Part shown: positions 23,359 through 32,282 of the stretch, in pieces
How positions within the stretch are numbered: position 1 is the first letter of the stretch
Layout of the letters: every line of letters begins with the position of its first letter
From: Acidobacteriota bacterium
Lineage (GTDB): Bacteria > Acidobacteriota > Holophagae > Thermotomaculales > Thermotomaculaceae
Assembly (NCBI GenBank): GCA_013151025.1
Contig: JAADJC010000120.1
Location: forward strand, 1 to 37,336
Direction of reading: 5' to 3'
Length of the DNA: 37,336 nucleotides
Notes under the pieces: generated by a model
Databases searched by the model: none
What the model saw: only the letters and a program-made list of their open reading frames with translations
What the model was told of the DNA's origin: nothing
Translations under genes and position numbers: made by a program

Positions 23359-26066
23359 ATAAGCACGTATATTATTTTTCAAAGCAGGGTGCACAAGGCA
23401 ATGCCGGAATGAAAAATCTGCTGGGTGGCAAAGGCGCCAACCTTGCGGAAATGTGCAACCTCGGCGTACCGGTGCCGCCGGGATTCTCCCTCTCAACCGA
23501 AGCCTGTGTGCATTACTACAAAAATGACGGGAAATATCCCGATGGCCTGGAAGAACAGGTTCGGGAAAATCTGTCCCGCCTGGAAAAAGAGCTTGGGAAG
23601 AAATTTGGTGATACGAAAAACCCCTTGCTGGTCTCAGTCCGTTCCGGAGCTCGTGTTTCCATGCCGGGGATGATGGATACTGTCCTGAATCTGGGACTCA
23701 ATGATCAGTCCGTCCTGGGACTGGCGTCAGAATCCGGGAATGAGCGATTTGCCTATGACTCGTATCGTCGTTTCATTCAGATGTTCGGAAATGTGGTCAT
23801 GGGCATGGATTCGGAGCATTTTGAGTCCAGATTAACCGCCATGAAAGTAGCCCGGGGGGTAAAAGAGGATACGCAACTGACCGCCGCTGATCTGAAGGAA
23901 CTGGTGGTTCAATTTAAGGCGGTTTTTCAGGAAAAAACAGGGGAAACCTTCCCACAGGAGCCGATAAAACAGCTCTGGAAAGCTATCGGTGCCGTGTTCA
24001 GTTCCTGGAACAATGATCGCGCCATTACTTACCGAAGAATCAATCACATTCCCGACGATTGGGGTACTGCTGTTAATGTTCAGTCCATGGTATTCGGAAA
24101 TATGGGAGACGATTGTGCAACAGGAGTTGCTTTCACCCGTGATCCTGCCACAGGTGAAAAGCGTTTCTTCGGGGAGTTTCTTGTCAATGCCCAGGGTGAG
24201 GATGTGGTAGCCGGTATCCGTACACCCCATCCTATTTCAAAGGAACAGGCCGGGGATTCCGGGCTGAAGTCACTGGAAGAAGAAATGCCTGAAATATACC
24301 TGGAACTGGTAGATATCTACAAGAAACTGGAAACCCATTACCGGGATATGCAGGACTTGGAATTTACCATTGAAAGAGGCAAACTCTATCTACTTCAGAC
24401 CCGTAACGGGAAAAGAACCGGATTTGCCAGTATCCGAATTGCGGTTGACCTGGTGGAAGAAGGATTGTTGACCCAGGAAGAAGGGCTGAAACGTGTGGAA
24501 CCCACCGCTATTACTCAACTACTTGCCCCTGTGTTCAATTCGGATAACAAAAATCTTGCCCTTAAAGCCGGCAGGTTGATGGCCAGAGGGCTCAATGCGG
24601 GGCCGGGTGCGGCAAGTGGCCGAATTGCCCTGTCTGCGGAAAAAGCGATTGAAATGTCGGCATCTGGAAAAGTGGTGTTGGTGCGGTTTGAAACCTCCCC
24701 GGAAGACCTGGCTGGAATGGACGTGGCGCAAGGCATCCTGACTGCCCGGGGCGGCATGACCTCCCATGCGGCTGTTGTGGCCAGAGGCATGGGAAAACCC
24801 TGTGTTGTCGGCTGCGGCGATCTGGAAATTGATTATGATAAGGGCACTGTGACTGCAGGTGGACGCACTTTGAAAGAGGGAGACAATATCTCCATTGATG
24901 GAACCACCGGAGAAGTTCTGGAGGGAATCGTGGAAACAATGGCCTCGGAGGTCATCCAGATTCTGGTGGAAGGAAAGGGAGAAGCTTCCCAGTCTATCGT
25001 GTATCGTAACTTCACCAAGCTGATCGGCTGGGCGGAGAAGGCGAAACGTCTTGGCGTGCGCACCAACGCAGACACCCCCCACGATGCAGAAGTGGCCCGG
25101 AGCCTCGGTGCGAAGGGCATCGGGCTTTGCAGAACCGAGCACATGTTTTTTGACGAAGAACGCATCCTGGCTGTGCGCGAAATGATTGTGGCAAAGAGCA
25201 CGGCTGAAAGGGAAAAGGCGCTGTCGAAAATTCTGCCGATGCAGCGGGAAGATTTCGAAGGCATTTTCACTGCCATGAACAACCTGCCGGTAACCGTTCG
25301 CTTGCTGGATCCCCCTCTTCATGAGTTTTTGCCCAAGGAAGAGGATGCTCAGGTGGAACTGGCAACGCAGCTTGGCGTCTCGCCGGATGCATTGCAACAG
25401 CGGATTGAATCCCTGATGGAAATGAATCCCATGCTGGGCCACAGGGGTTGTCGACTTGGTATTACTTATCCTGAAATCTATAAAATGCAGGTTCGCGCAA
25501 TCTTTGAAGCAGCCGTAAATTGCAAGACAAAAGGTCTGAACCCGGTACCGGAAGTCATGATTCCTCTGGTCGGGTTCAAATCAGAGCTGGCTTATCTGAA
25601 AGACATTCTGGTAAAGGAAATCGAAGCCGTATTTGAAGAGCGGGGAACGCGGGTGGATTATCTGATGGGAACCATGATCGAAGTGCCCCGGGCGGCAATT
25701 ACCGCCAATGAGATTGCGGAAATTGCTGAATTCTTCTCATTTGGTACCAACGATCTGACCCAGATGGGACTGGGTTTTTCCCGGGATGATGCAGGGACCT
25801 TTATTGGCGATTACCTGAAGAAAAAGATTTTTCCCTTTGATCCCTTCCAGACCATTGATGTGGCTGGTGTCGGCGAACTGGTAAAGATTGCCTGTGAAAA
25901 GGGCCGGAGCGTGAAGCCGGACTTGAAGTTGGGAATCTGCGGTGAACACGGCGGCGACCCGGCATCTGTCCACTTCTGCCACAAAGTGGGGCTGAATTAT
26001 GTCAGTTGTTCTCCTTACCGGGTGCCAGTTGCGATACTTGCCGCCGCGCAGGCCAATCTTTCCTGA
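23355..26066 (+). CDS. ppdK: Pyruvate, phosphate dikinase
   Basis: Interconverts pyruvate, ATP and phosphate with PEP, AMP and PPi. In heterotrophs it works in PPi-linked glycolysis or gluconeogenesis. 903 residues, full length. The N-terminal ATP-grasp domain has GGKGANLAEM, RSGARVSMPGMMDTVLNLGL and ATGVAFTRDPATGEKRFFGE. The phosphohistidine domain has GGMTSHAAVVARGMGKPCVVG with catalytic H471. The PEP-binding TIM barrel has GIGLCRTEHMF, FSFGTNDLTQM and GICGEHGGDP with catalytic C862. The start overlaps the previous stop (ATGA). The GTNDLTQ form is typical of PPDK rather than PEP synthase. Confidence 0.96.
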   Translation: MNKHVYYFSKQGAQGNAGMKNLLGGKGANLAEMCNLGVPVPPGFSLSTEACVHYYKNDGKYPDGLEEQVRENLSRLEKELGKKFGDTKNPLLVSVRSGARVSMPGMMDTVLNLGLNDQSVLGLASESGNERFAYDSYRRFIQMFGNVVMGMDSEHFESRLTAMKVARGVKEDTQLTAADLKELVVQFKAVFQEKTGETFPQEPIKQLWKAIGAVFSSWNNDRAITYRRINHIPDDWGTAVNVQSMVFGNMGDDCATGVAFTRDPATGEKRFFGEFLVNAQGEDVVAGIRTPHPISKEQAGDSGLKSLEEEMPEIYLELVDIYKKLETHYRDMQDLEFTIERGKLYLLQTRNGKRTGFASIRIAVDLVEEGLLTQEEGLKRVEPTAITQLLAPVFNSDNKNLALKAGRLMARGLNAGPGAASGRIALSAEKAIEMSASGKVVLVRFETSPEDLAGMDVAQGILTARGGMTSHAAVVARGMGKPCVVGCGDLEIDYDKGTVTAGGRTLKEGDNISIDGTTGEVLEGIVETMASEVIQILVEGKGEASQSIVYRNFTKLIGWAEKAKRLGVRTNADTPHDAEVARSLGAKGIGLCRTEHMFFDEERILAVREMIVAKSTAEREKALSKILPMQREDFEGIFTAMNNLPVTVRLLDPPLHEFLPKEEDAQVELATQLGVSPDALQQRIESLMEMNPMLGHRGCRLGITYPEIYKMQVRAIFEAAVNCKTKGLNPVPEVMIPLVGFKSELAYLKDILVKEIEAVFEERGTRVDYLMGTMIEVPRAAITANEIAEIAEFFSFGTNDLTQMGLGFSRDDAGTFIGDYLKKKIFPFDPFQTIDVAGVGELVKIACEKGRSVKPDLKLGICGEHGGDPASVHFCHKVGLNYVSCSPYRVPVAILAAAQANLS

Positions 26067-26092
26067 CAAACACCTTTCAAAACCGTGAACGA

Positions 26093-26117
26093 GCCCGCCT
26101 GATGGCGGGCTTTTTTT
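26093..26117 (+). terminator. Rho-independent terminator after ppdK
   Basis: 7-bp stem GCCCGCC/GGCGGGC (26093-26099 with 26104-26110), TGAT loop, then T7. It lies 26 bp after the ppdK stop. Confidence 0.9.
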
Positions 26118-26238
26118 GATTGTATTAGATGGAAGCAAAAACCCCCTCCTGTTTTACTCATAAGAAGCCTTTGATGTGTTATTCTTCCAGATGAAAAACG
26201 GATTGTTTTTTTTGAGAAAACCTGTGGGAGGAATGAAA

Positions 26239-27960
26239 ATGGGTGAGAATTTTCTGGTGCAGCCGAAGAAATACAAAACCTTGATGGCGGATGCCGGTTC
26301 CAGGTCTATTATGGACAAAACGATAGCCTTTTTTGAAAATATGGGCAAAACCCGCCTGATAGAGGACTTTAATAGGCGGGTCTGGTACCGGGAATTTCTT
26401 GATTTCCTGAAAAAAGAGCAGATATTTTCCAAATTATTGACACCGAAACAGTATGCCGGAGGGGACCCGGACTGCCGCTGGGATTCGGCAAGAAACAGTG
26501 AATACAGCGAGCTACTCGCCTTCTATGGGTTTGGCTACTGGTATTGTTTTCAGGTGACTATACTTGGGCTGGGCCCGATCTGGATGAGCGACAACGAAGT
26601 GGCAAAAAAGAAAGCGGCCCGGCTGCTGAAAGAAGGGGCGATATTTGCCTACGGGCTGTCCGAAAAAGAGCACGGGGCGGACATCTATTCCACCGAAACA
26701 AAACTGGCCCCGGTGGGTGATGGCACTTACGTTGCCAATGGCGAGAAATACTACATTGGAAACGGAAACGAGGCGGCGATGGTATCTACTTTCGGAAAAA
26801 TGGACGATGGAAGCGGCGACTATGTTTTCTTTGTAACGAATTTTGAGCACAAACAATATGAACTGAAAAAAAACGTGGTAAATCATCAGGAATACGTTGC
26901 CAATTTTGCCCTCCATGACTATCCGATTACCGACGAAGACATCTTAATTCGGGGACAGAAAGCCTGGGATGCGGCATTGAACACCGTCAACATCGGGAAA
27001 TTTAATATTGGCCCCGCATCCATCGGCCTTGCCGAACATTGTTTCTATGAAGCCATCACCCATGCGGCCAACCGGGTGTTGTATGGGAAACCTGTTACAG
27101 ATATGCCCCATGTACAAAAAGGCTTTGCAGATGCCTGGCTTCGTCTCATTGCCATGAAACTGTATCAGCGTCGGGCAACCGATTATTTCCGTCTCGCGGC
27201 GGCGGATGACCGCCGGTATCTTCTGTACAACCCCACCAGCAAAATGAAAGTCACCCTTCAGTCCGAGCAGGTAATTGCCCTCTTGTGGAATATTATAGCC
27301 GCAAAAGGCTTTGAGAAAGATACATACTTTTCCATCGGCACATCTGACATCTGGGGCCCATCCAAACTGGAGGGAACAGTCCACGTCAACGTCCAGCTGA
27401 TTCGAAAATTTATTGAGAACTACTTCTTCCATCCGAAAGAATATCCGGAAGTAGAACCTGTACTGGATGACAGAGACGACAACTATCTCTTCAACCAGGG
27501 GCCGGCACGTGGGCTCGGGAAGGTTCAATTTCACGATTACGCCCCGATTTTCAGGGAATTTGAGACCTTACCCAACGTAGAGCGTTTCATTGAGCAGGTG
27601 AACATTTTCAAGAAAATGCTGATGAAGGCCGCTCCCGACAAAGCGCAGGGCGCGGACCCGTCCTTTTCCCTGCCGGTGGGGGAAATGTTTTCCATCGTCG
27701 TGTACGGCCAGCTCATCCTTGAACAGTGCAAATTGGACGAAACCGACAGCGCTGTTGTAAACCAGATATTTGACTTCATGGTGCGGGATTTCGCCTCTTT
27801 CGGCCTTGAAATCTACGACATTCACGTAACAAACGACGTTCAGCGGGAATACTGCAAGCGCATCATGCTGATTAAACCGGAACGAAATGATGAAGAGTAT
27901 CAGAAAGTCTGGAAAGAACACGTTTATCCACTGAACGGCGAGTACGAAATGACACAGTAA
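26239..27960 (+). CDS. Divergent acyl-CoA dehydrogenase family protein
   Basis: 573 residues, longer than ordinary acyl-CoA dehydrogenases (about 380-400). The core is recognisable: FAYGLSEKEHGADIYSTETKL in place of GLTEPxAGSD, VANGEKYYIGNGNEA, then NIGKFNIGPASIGLAEHCFYEAI. The catalytic-base region is KLEGTVHVN (E378). About 180 extra residues follow, with an APxxREFE segment and a helical tail. Substrate unknown. ATG 26239 has GGGAGGA 6 nt upstream. ATG 26233 would sit directly on that site, and 26176 would add residues without family similarity. It is bracketed by the ppdK terminator and a repeat element, so it is probably a single-gene unit. Confidence 0.8.
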   Translation: MGENFLVQPKKYKTLMADAGSRSIMDKTIAFFENMGKTRLIEDFNRRVWYREFLDFLKKEQIFSKLLTPKQYAGGDPDCRWDSARNSEYSELLAFYGFGYWYCFQVTILGLGPIWMSDNEVAKKKAARLLKEGAIFAYGLSEKEHGADIYSTETKLAPVGDGTYVANGEKYYIGNGNEAAMVSTFGKMDDGSGDYVFFVTNFEHKQYELKKNVVNHQEYVANFALHDYPITDEDILIRGQKAWDAALNTVNIGKFNIGPASIGLAEHCFYEAITHAANRVLYGKPVTDMPHVQKGFADAWLRLIAMKLYQRRATDYFRLAAADDRRYLLYNPTSKMKVTLQSEQVIALLWNIIAAKGFEKDTYFSIGTSDIWGPSKLEGTVHVNVQLIRKFIENYFFHPKEYPEVEPVLDDRDDNYLFNQGPARGLGKVQFHDYAPIFREFETLPNVERFIEQVNIFKKMLMKAAPDKAQGADPSFSLPVGEMFSIVVYGQLILEQCKLDETDSAVVNQIFDFMVRDFASFGLEIYDIHVTNDVQREYCKRIMLIKPERNDEEYQKVWKEHVYPLNGEYEMTQ

Positions 27961-27974
27961 AAAAAGCGATCCGC

Positions 27975-28147
27975 AGGCGGCTTTGCGTACATGGTGGATA
28001 GTTGGGACAGGAAGAGGAAGAGAGGGGGTTCTGGGTCTGTTTAAGTCCAGAAAAGACTTGGAAAAAGGCAGGAATTGACCAATTCTTTCTCTTGTTTCCG
28101 TTCTGAACCATCCACTATTCACTGTCCACGGCGGCGCAAAGCGCCGC
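27975..28147. repeat. Possible MITE-like element with imperfect inverted ends (contains copy 3 of the GTGGAYAG element)
   Basis: The left end reads GCGGCTTTGCG, a short gap, then GTGGATAG (about 27979-28001). The right end read on the minus strand starts with the perfect hairpin GCGGCGC-TTT-GCGCCGC (28147-28131), then GTGGACAG (28129-28122). The ends therefore resemble each other in inverted orientation around about 120 bp of noncoding DNA with a small palindrome GAATTGACCAATTC (28072-28085). Confidence 0.4.
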
Positions 28148-28151
28148 TTGT

Positions 28152-28568
28152 TTAATCGTCTTCGAGATCTTCGGGCAGGATTTCCAGGATATCTTCTTCA
28201 ACATCAGGGGCAGAGCTTTCAGTTGGTAGACCATTATTGTTGCGAACCTGTTGTGCTTCAATCGCATCTACGATATCCAGATAAGAGAGCGGAGCAGCGA
28301 CAATCTTCAGTTGAAGGTGATTCAGTGTGTGGCCGTGGATGTCTACCGTCTCCTGGCGCAGGGCCTCGCAGACAATATCGGTGGAAAGGGACTGATAAGC
28401 CAGTGAGAGGGTAATCGTTCTATCTTTTGGTTTTTCCCGGCAAAGTAGAGTTAAGCCGGACGTTGAAATCTCAGTGACCAGACCCGGTTGAAAGCTGCTG
28501 GCCTTGCTGAAACGAACCTGCATTTTCAGGCGTCTGGCCGGGTTCTCTTTTTCTTTGGATGAATTCAT
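28152..28568 (-). CDS. Divergent PilZ-like domain protein
   Basis: 138 residues. The N-terminal part RRLKMQVRFSKASSF followed by VTEISTSGLTLLC matches the start of a PilZ barrel, with RRLKMQVR in the RxxxR position and E-I-S-T-S-G in place of (D/N)xSxxG. Neither motif is canonical, so c-di-GMP binding is uncertain. The last 40 residues are acidic and low-complexity (EEDILEILPEDLEDD). ATG 28568 has AGGAGA upstream. It lies 234 bp downstream of the thiol/ABC operon on the same strand, separated by hexamer tracts. Confidence 0.6.
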   Translation of the reverse strand: MNSSKEKENPARRLKMQVRFSKASSFQPGLVTEISTSGLTLLCREKPKDRTITLSLAYQSLSTDIVCEALRQETVDIHGHTLNHLQLKIVAAPLSYLDIVDAIEAQQVRNNNGLPTESSAPDVEEDILEILPEDLEDD

Positions 28569-28650
28569 ATTTTTCTCCTGCTATTATCGTATTCATACTT
28601 TCTCATTCATTCATCGATTTGTAAAGTCTTGTCTTTTCTGGAGAGTAAAA

Positions 28651-28692
28651 CAGTGAAAGTGTATATGCGTGTGCGTATGAGAGTGAGAGTAC
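28651..28692. repeat. Degenerate hexanucleotide tract (GTGNNN units)
   Basis: Units GTGAAA, GTGTAT, ATGCGT, GTGCGT, ATGAGA, GTGAGA, GTACAG follow in phase. Noncoding, between the PilZ-like gene and the ABC exporter gene. Confidence 0.6.
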
Positions 28693-28789
28693 AGAACGGG
28701 AAAATGAGAACTGCAATTTTCAGAGTACGTGTGTCCTGTTTTCTCAAACTACCAGTTATGAATTAAGCTGGCAACGCTACATTCCCTCA

Positions 28790-28816
28790 AGCACGTACAC
28801 TTTCACTTGCACTTCC
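28790..28816. repeat. Hexanucleotide tract running into the end of an ABC gene
   Basis: CACGTA, CACTTT, CACTTG, CACTTC in phase on the plus strand. On the minus strand this is the last codons and stop of the ABC gene ending at 28803 (AAG TGC AAG TGA) followed by more units, so the tract supplies the natural stop codon. Confidence 0.55.
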
Positions 28817-30545
28817 CGTCGGGTAGGAATCTTACGTACAGGCCATTTTGTTGCAGAAGTTCTGTATGGGTACCGGATTCTACAAGTTTTCCCTTGCGGA
28901 AGACGAAGATTCGATCCACTTTGCGGATGGTGGAGAGGCGATGGGCTATGATGATGGCAGTCCTGTTATGTGTAATTTCTTCCACCGCGTGTTCTATCAA
29001 ATGTTCCGTTTCCGAGTCAATGTTGGCGGTAGCTTCATCCAGTATTACCAGTTCCGGTTTGCCGGTAAGCGCTCTGGTGAACGCGAGGAGTTGCCGCTGA
29101 CCGGCGGAAAGACGCTTTCCGGATTCAAGGACCTTTTCCCCGTAGCGATGGGGCAGGTGTTCTATAAATTGCCTGGCCCGTGATTTTTCAGCCGCGAGGC
29201 GAACATCTTTGTCTGTGACGCCGGATCTGTGAAGAGAAATGTTGTCGGATATTGTGCCGGTGAAGAGAAATGGGTTCTGGGGTATGGTGGCAATTCGCTT
29301 TCTGAGTTCGACGGCGGAAAGTTGGGATATGTCTATACCGTTGACGAGAATTGTCCCTTCCTGAATGTCATAGAGTCGATTGATGAGTTTGATAACAGTG
29401 GTTTTTCCGGAGCCGGTGGCACCGACGAAAGCAACCCGTTCTCCGGCATTGATATTGAAAGTGACGTTTTTCAAGACAGGCTGCGTGGGATCATAGCCGA
29501 AAGTGACGTTTTGAAACCGGATTTCCATTTTGCCGTTTTCGGGCAGGACGCAGGCACCTTCCGGGTTTGAGATGTCTTCCGGTTGGTCCAGCATGTGAAA
29601 GACCCGCTCGGATGCGGCCATGGCGGACTGAAAGAGGTTGAACTTTTCCGCCATTTGCCGCAATGGGAAGAAAAACATATTGATGTAGGCAAAAAAGGCA
29701 AAAATCACACCGGGTTCCAGCGCAGTGCCCATGAAAAAGTGGGCCGTGACCAGAATCAGGATCATCCCGCCGTTTGAAACAATTTCCAGTACTGGAAAAT
29801 AGAGGGCGTAGGCCTGGATCACTTTCAGGTAGGCAAGAAGATAATGGCGGTTGCAAATTTCAAAAATAGAGCTTCGTTCTCCTTTTGTCTGAAAAAGCTG
29901 AATTTCTCTGGCACCGCCGATGGTTTCCGTCAGCACAGTGTTGATGTCGCTGTTTGCCTTCCGGACCTCCCGGAACCCGGTTCGGATGGATTTACGAAAT
30001 AAACCGGTGGCGACAACAAAGAAAGGAAGAGTGATAAACGCGGCCAGAGCCAGCCTGGGGCTGAGCATGACCATAGCGCTTGCGATGAAGAGGATTTTCA
30101 GGACATCCCCTGCCACAGTCACGATACCATCAGAGATGAATTCCCGGATGGCTTCCACGTCGCTGGTGATATGAGTCAGGGTTTTTCCCAGGGGTGTTTT
30201 GTCAAAGTAAGATGCAGGGAGGCGCATGAGCTTCCGGAACAGGTCCATCCTGAGGTCAAAGAGGAGGCGTTGGCCCAGGTATTGAACGGTGATGATAAAA
30301 ACAACCTGAAACAGGAAACCGGCGATGAGGATTGCGGCCAGGATGATGCCGATTCGGGTAAGGCCGGGGATATCCCCGTTTCGGACATAGCGGTCAATAC
30401 CGATTTTCACCAGCCAGGGTTTAACCACACCGGCGATATCCACCAGTATCATCAACAACACGGCAAGAGTGGCCAGCATAGTGTGTTTACGTAAGGTGGG
30501 AATCAGTCTGCGGAAGAGCCTGGTATTTCGCTTAGAGGTTTTCAT
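28803..30545 (-). CDS. Heterodimeric ABC exporter subunit with the catalytic Walker B
   Basis: 580 residues: six-helix type I exporter membrane domain (about 20-330), then the nucleotide-binding domain with Walker A GATGSGKTT, signature LSAGQ (instead of LSGGQ), Walker B LVILDEATANID with catalytic E504 and switch His in IIIAHRLST. The non-canonical signature complements the degenerate Walker B of its partner upstream, as in TM287/288 or BmrCD. I chose ATG 30545 because GGAGGGG precedes it. A longer frame to 30671 lies inside the previous gene and is not family-like. Overlaps that gene by 14 bp. Substrate unknown. Last gene of the bacillithiol operon. Confidence 0.88.
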   Translation of the reverse strand: MKTSKRNTRLFRRLIPTLRKHTMLATLAVLLMILVDIAGVVKPWLVKIGIDRYVRNGDIPGLTRIGIILAAILIAGFLFQVVFIITVQYLGQRLLFDLRMDLFRKLMRLPASYFDKTPLGKTLTHITSDVEAIREFISDGIVTVAGDVLKILFIASAMVMLSPRLALAAFITLPFFVVATGLFRKSIRTGFREVRKANSDINTVLTETIGGAREIQLFQTKGERSSIFEICNRHYLLAYLKVIQAYALYFPVLEIVSNGGMILILVTAHFFMGTALEPGVIFAFFAYINMFFFPLRQMAEKFNLFQSAMAASERVFHMLDQPEDISNPEGACVLPENGKMEIRFQNVTFGYDPTQPVLKNVTFNINAGERVAFVGATGSGKTTVIKLINRLYDIQEGTILVNGIDISQLSAVELRKRIATIPQNPFLFTGTISDNISLHRSGVTDKDVRLAAEKSRARQFIEHLPHRYGEKVLESGKRLSAGQRQLLAFTRALTGKPELVILDEATANIDSETEHLIEHAVEEITHNRTAIIIAHRLSTIRKVDRIFVFRKGKLVESGTHTELLQQNGLYVRFLPDGKCK

Positions 30546-32280
30546 GATCCCCTCCATTTTGTTGCGGAACCGGTTCCTCTTCCATCTGCTGCAACCGGGC
30601 CAGTTTCCCGTAGAGTCCATCTTTTTGAATGAGATCGGCATGGGTGCCGGATTCCATGATCCTGCCTTCATCCAGTACGTAGATCCGACTGGTGTTTTTC
30701 AGGGCCGTAATTCGATGGGAGATGATGATAACAGCCCTGTTCTGTTTTTCTCCGGAAAGTGCCTGAAGGATTTTTGATTCGGTACGGGAATCCACGGAAG
30801 AAAGCGCGTCATCCAGTACCAGGAAGGACGCGTCCCGGTAGAGCGCCCGGGCAATGGCAACCCGCTGCTTCTGGCCCCCGGAGAGGGTAATGCCTCTTTC
30901 CCCCACCATCTCGTCAATGCCGTTTGGAAATGAGGCAAGGTCTTTTTCCAGCCCCGCTTTTTTTGCGGCAGCCAGTGTCTGTTCCGGGGCCGGTGAGCAC
31001 TCTCCAAGGGCAATGTTTTCGGCGATTGTTCGGGTGAAGAGGAAGGGGTCCTGAGGTACAAGTGTCACCCGGCTGCCGATTTTTGTAGCTGAAATTTGAG
31101 AAATGTCCATACCATTGAGGAAAATCATGCCGGGTTCTGCCTGGAGGATGCCGGTGAGAAGCTCCGCCAGCGTGGACTTTCCACACCCGATGGGGCCGGT
31201 GATTCCAACAGTTTCTCCTTTGCGGATGTCCATGGAAATGCTTTTCAGCATCAAGTCGTCGGATTGCGGGTAGCGGTAGCTGAGGTTTCGAACTTCAACA
31301 TTGAGTGCCCCATCCGGAATGGCCACGTCCTCCTGGCGGGATTCTTCAGGAGAATCAAGAATTTCGCTGATTCGCCCCATGGCGCTGATTCCCTGCTGGA
31401 TCAGGGACATGACCCAGCCAAGGGAGAGAATGGGAAAGGTGAGGTAAGAAACCAGAATGTTAAATTGAAGAAGCTGGCCGATGGTCATGACACCGGAAAT
31501 GACCTGCCTGCCGCCGATTACCAGGATCAATAATTCTGCAAGGGAGAACACAAAAACAAAAAAAGGCCACATGAACCCCCGGTAGCGAACCATATCCATC
31601 TGTTTACGGATATACCACCGGTTCAAGCTGGCAAATCGGCGGGTTTCCACTTGTTCCAGTGTGTGGAGTTTAATGGTTTCGATGCCGGAAATTTCTTGCC
31701 AGACCCGTGCCTGAATGGCAGCGGATGCCTCCTGAACCCTCCGGAACCGTACGCGAAGAAGCGGCATCAGCAACAGAATCGTTATCACCACCGTTATAAT
31801 CAGCACGACAATCCAGACCATGAGCCGGGGGCTGAGAGAAAACATAATGGGGAGGAAAAGTGCCACACGGGTCAGGGAATTGGGAACGTACATCATTCCC
31901 GGTCCCAGAAGGGTGCGAACATCATTGAGATCGTTGGTGCTACGGGAAACCAGGTCACCGGTTTCCCGGAAGCGGAAAAACATGGCGTCAAGCCGCAGAA
32001 ACTTGTCGAAAATATCCGAACGGAGTCGAAATTCGATTTTTCTGGACACGCCGATGATGAGTTTCCGCATGCCATACATGCTGACTATTGTTAAGGCAGT
32101 AAAGAACACGGCCATCCGGATATTGTCCATGATGACAGGGAGGCGGTTGGCGCCGGTTATTTCATCCAGCATGCCCCGCATGTAAGCCGGTATTTTCGAA
32201 ACCGCATAATTCTGTAAAATGATGAACAGAAAGCCGATGGTGAGCGCGGCCCGGTGTTTGTGGAGATAGGGAGCAAGCAT
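30532..32280 (-). CDS. Heterodimeric ABC exporter subunit with degenerate Walker B
   Basis: 582 residues: type I exporter membrane domain (about 10-320), Walker A GPIGCGKST, canonical signature LSGGQKQR, and Walker B FLVLDDALSSVD, where the catalytic Glu is Asp (D491). Switch His is in IIISHRITAL. The Glu-to-Asp change marks the degenerate ATP site of asymmetric exporters such as TM287/288 and YheI/BmrC. Together with the following gene it forms one full transporter in the inner membrane. It begins 2 bp after the bshA stop with a weak ribosome-binding site, so translation is probably coupled to bshA. Family annotation (multidrug/lipid/thiol exporter) cannot fix the substrate. Confidence 0.88.
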   Translation of the reverse strand: MLAPYLHKHRAALTIGFLFIILQNYAVSKIPAYMRGMLDEITGANRLPVIMDNIRMAVFFTALTIVSMYGMRKLIIGVSRKIEFRLRSDIFDKFLRLDAMFFRFRETGDLVSRSTNDLNDVRTLLGPGMMYVPNSLTRVALFLPIMFSLSPRLMVWIVVLIITVVITILLLMPLLRVRFRRVQEASAAIQARVWQEISGIETIKLHTLEQVETRRFASLNRWYIRKQMDMVRYRGFMWPFFVFVFSLAELLILVIGGRQVISGVMTIGQLLQFNILVSYLTFPILSLGWVMSLIQQGISAMGRISEILDSPEESRQEDVAIPDGALNVEVRNLSYRYPQSDDLMLKSISMDIRKGETVGITGPIGCGKSTLAELLTGILQAEPGMIFLNGMDISQISATKIGSRVTLVPQDPFLFTRTIAENIALGECSPAPEQTLAAAKKAGLEKDLASFPNGIDEMVGERGITLSGGQKQRVAIARALYRDASFLVLDDALSSVDSRTESKILQALSGEKQNRAVIIISHRITALKNTSRIYVLDEGRIMESGTHADLIQKDGLYGKLARLQQMEEEPVPQQNGGDHENL

Positions 32281-32282
32281 CT

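Noticed and set aside
24519-25442. 307-residue minus-strand ORF
   Set aside because: Antisense shadow of ppdK. His-rich, low-information translation.
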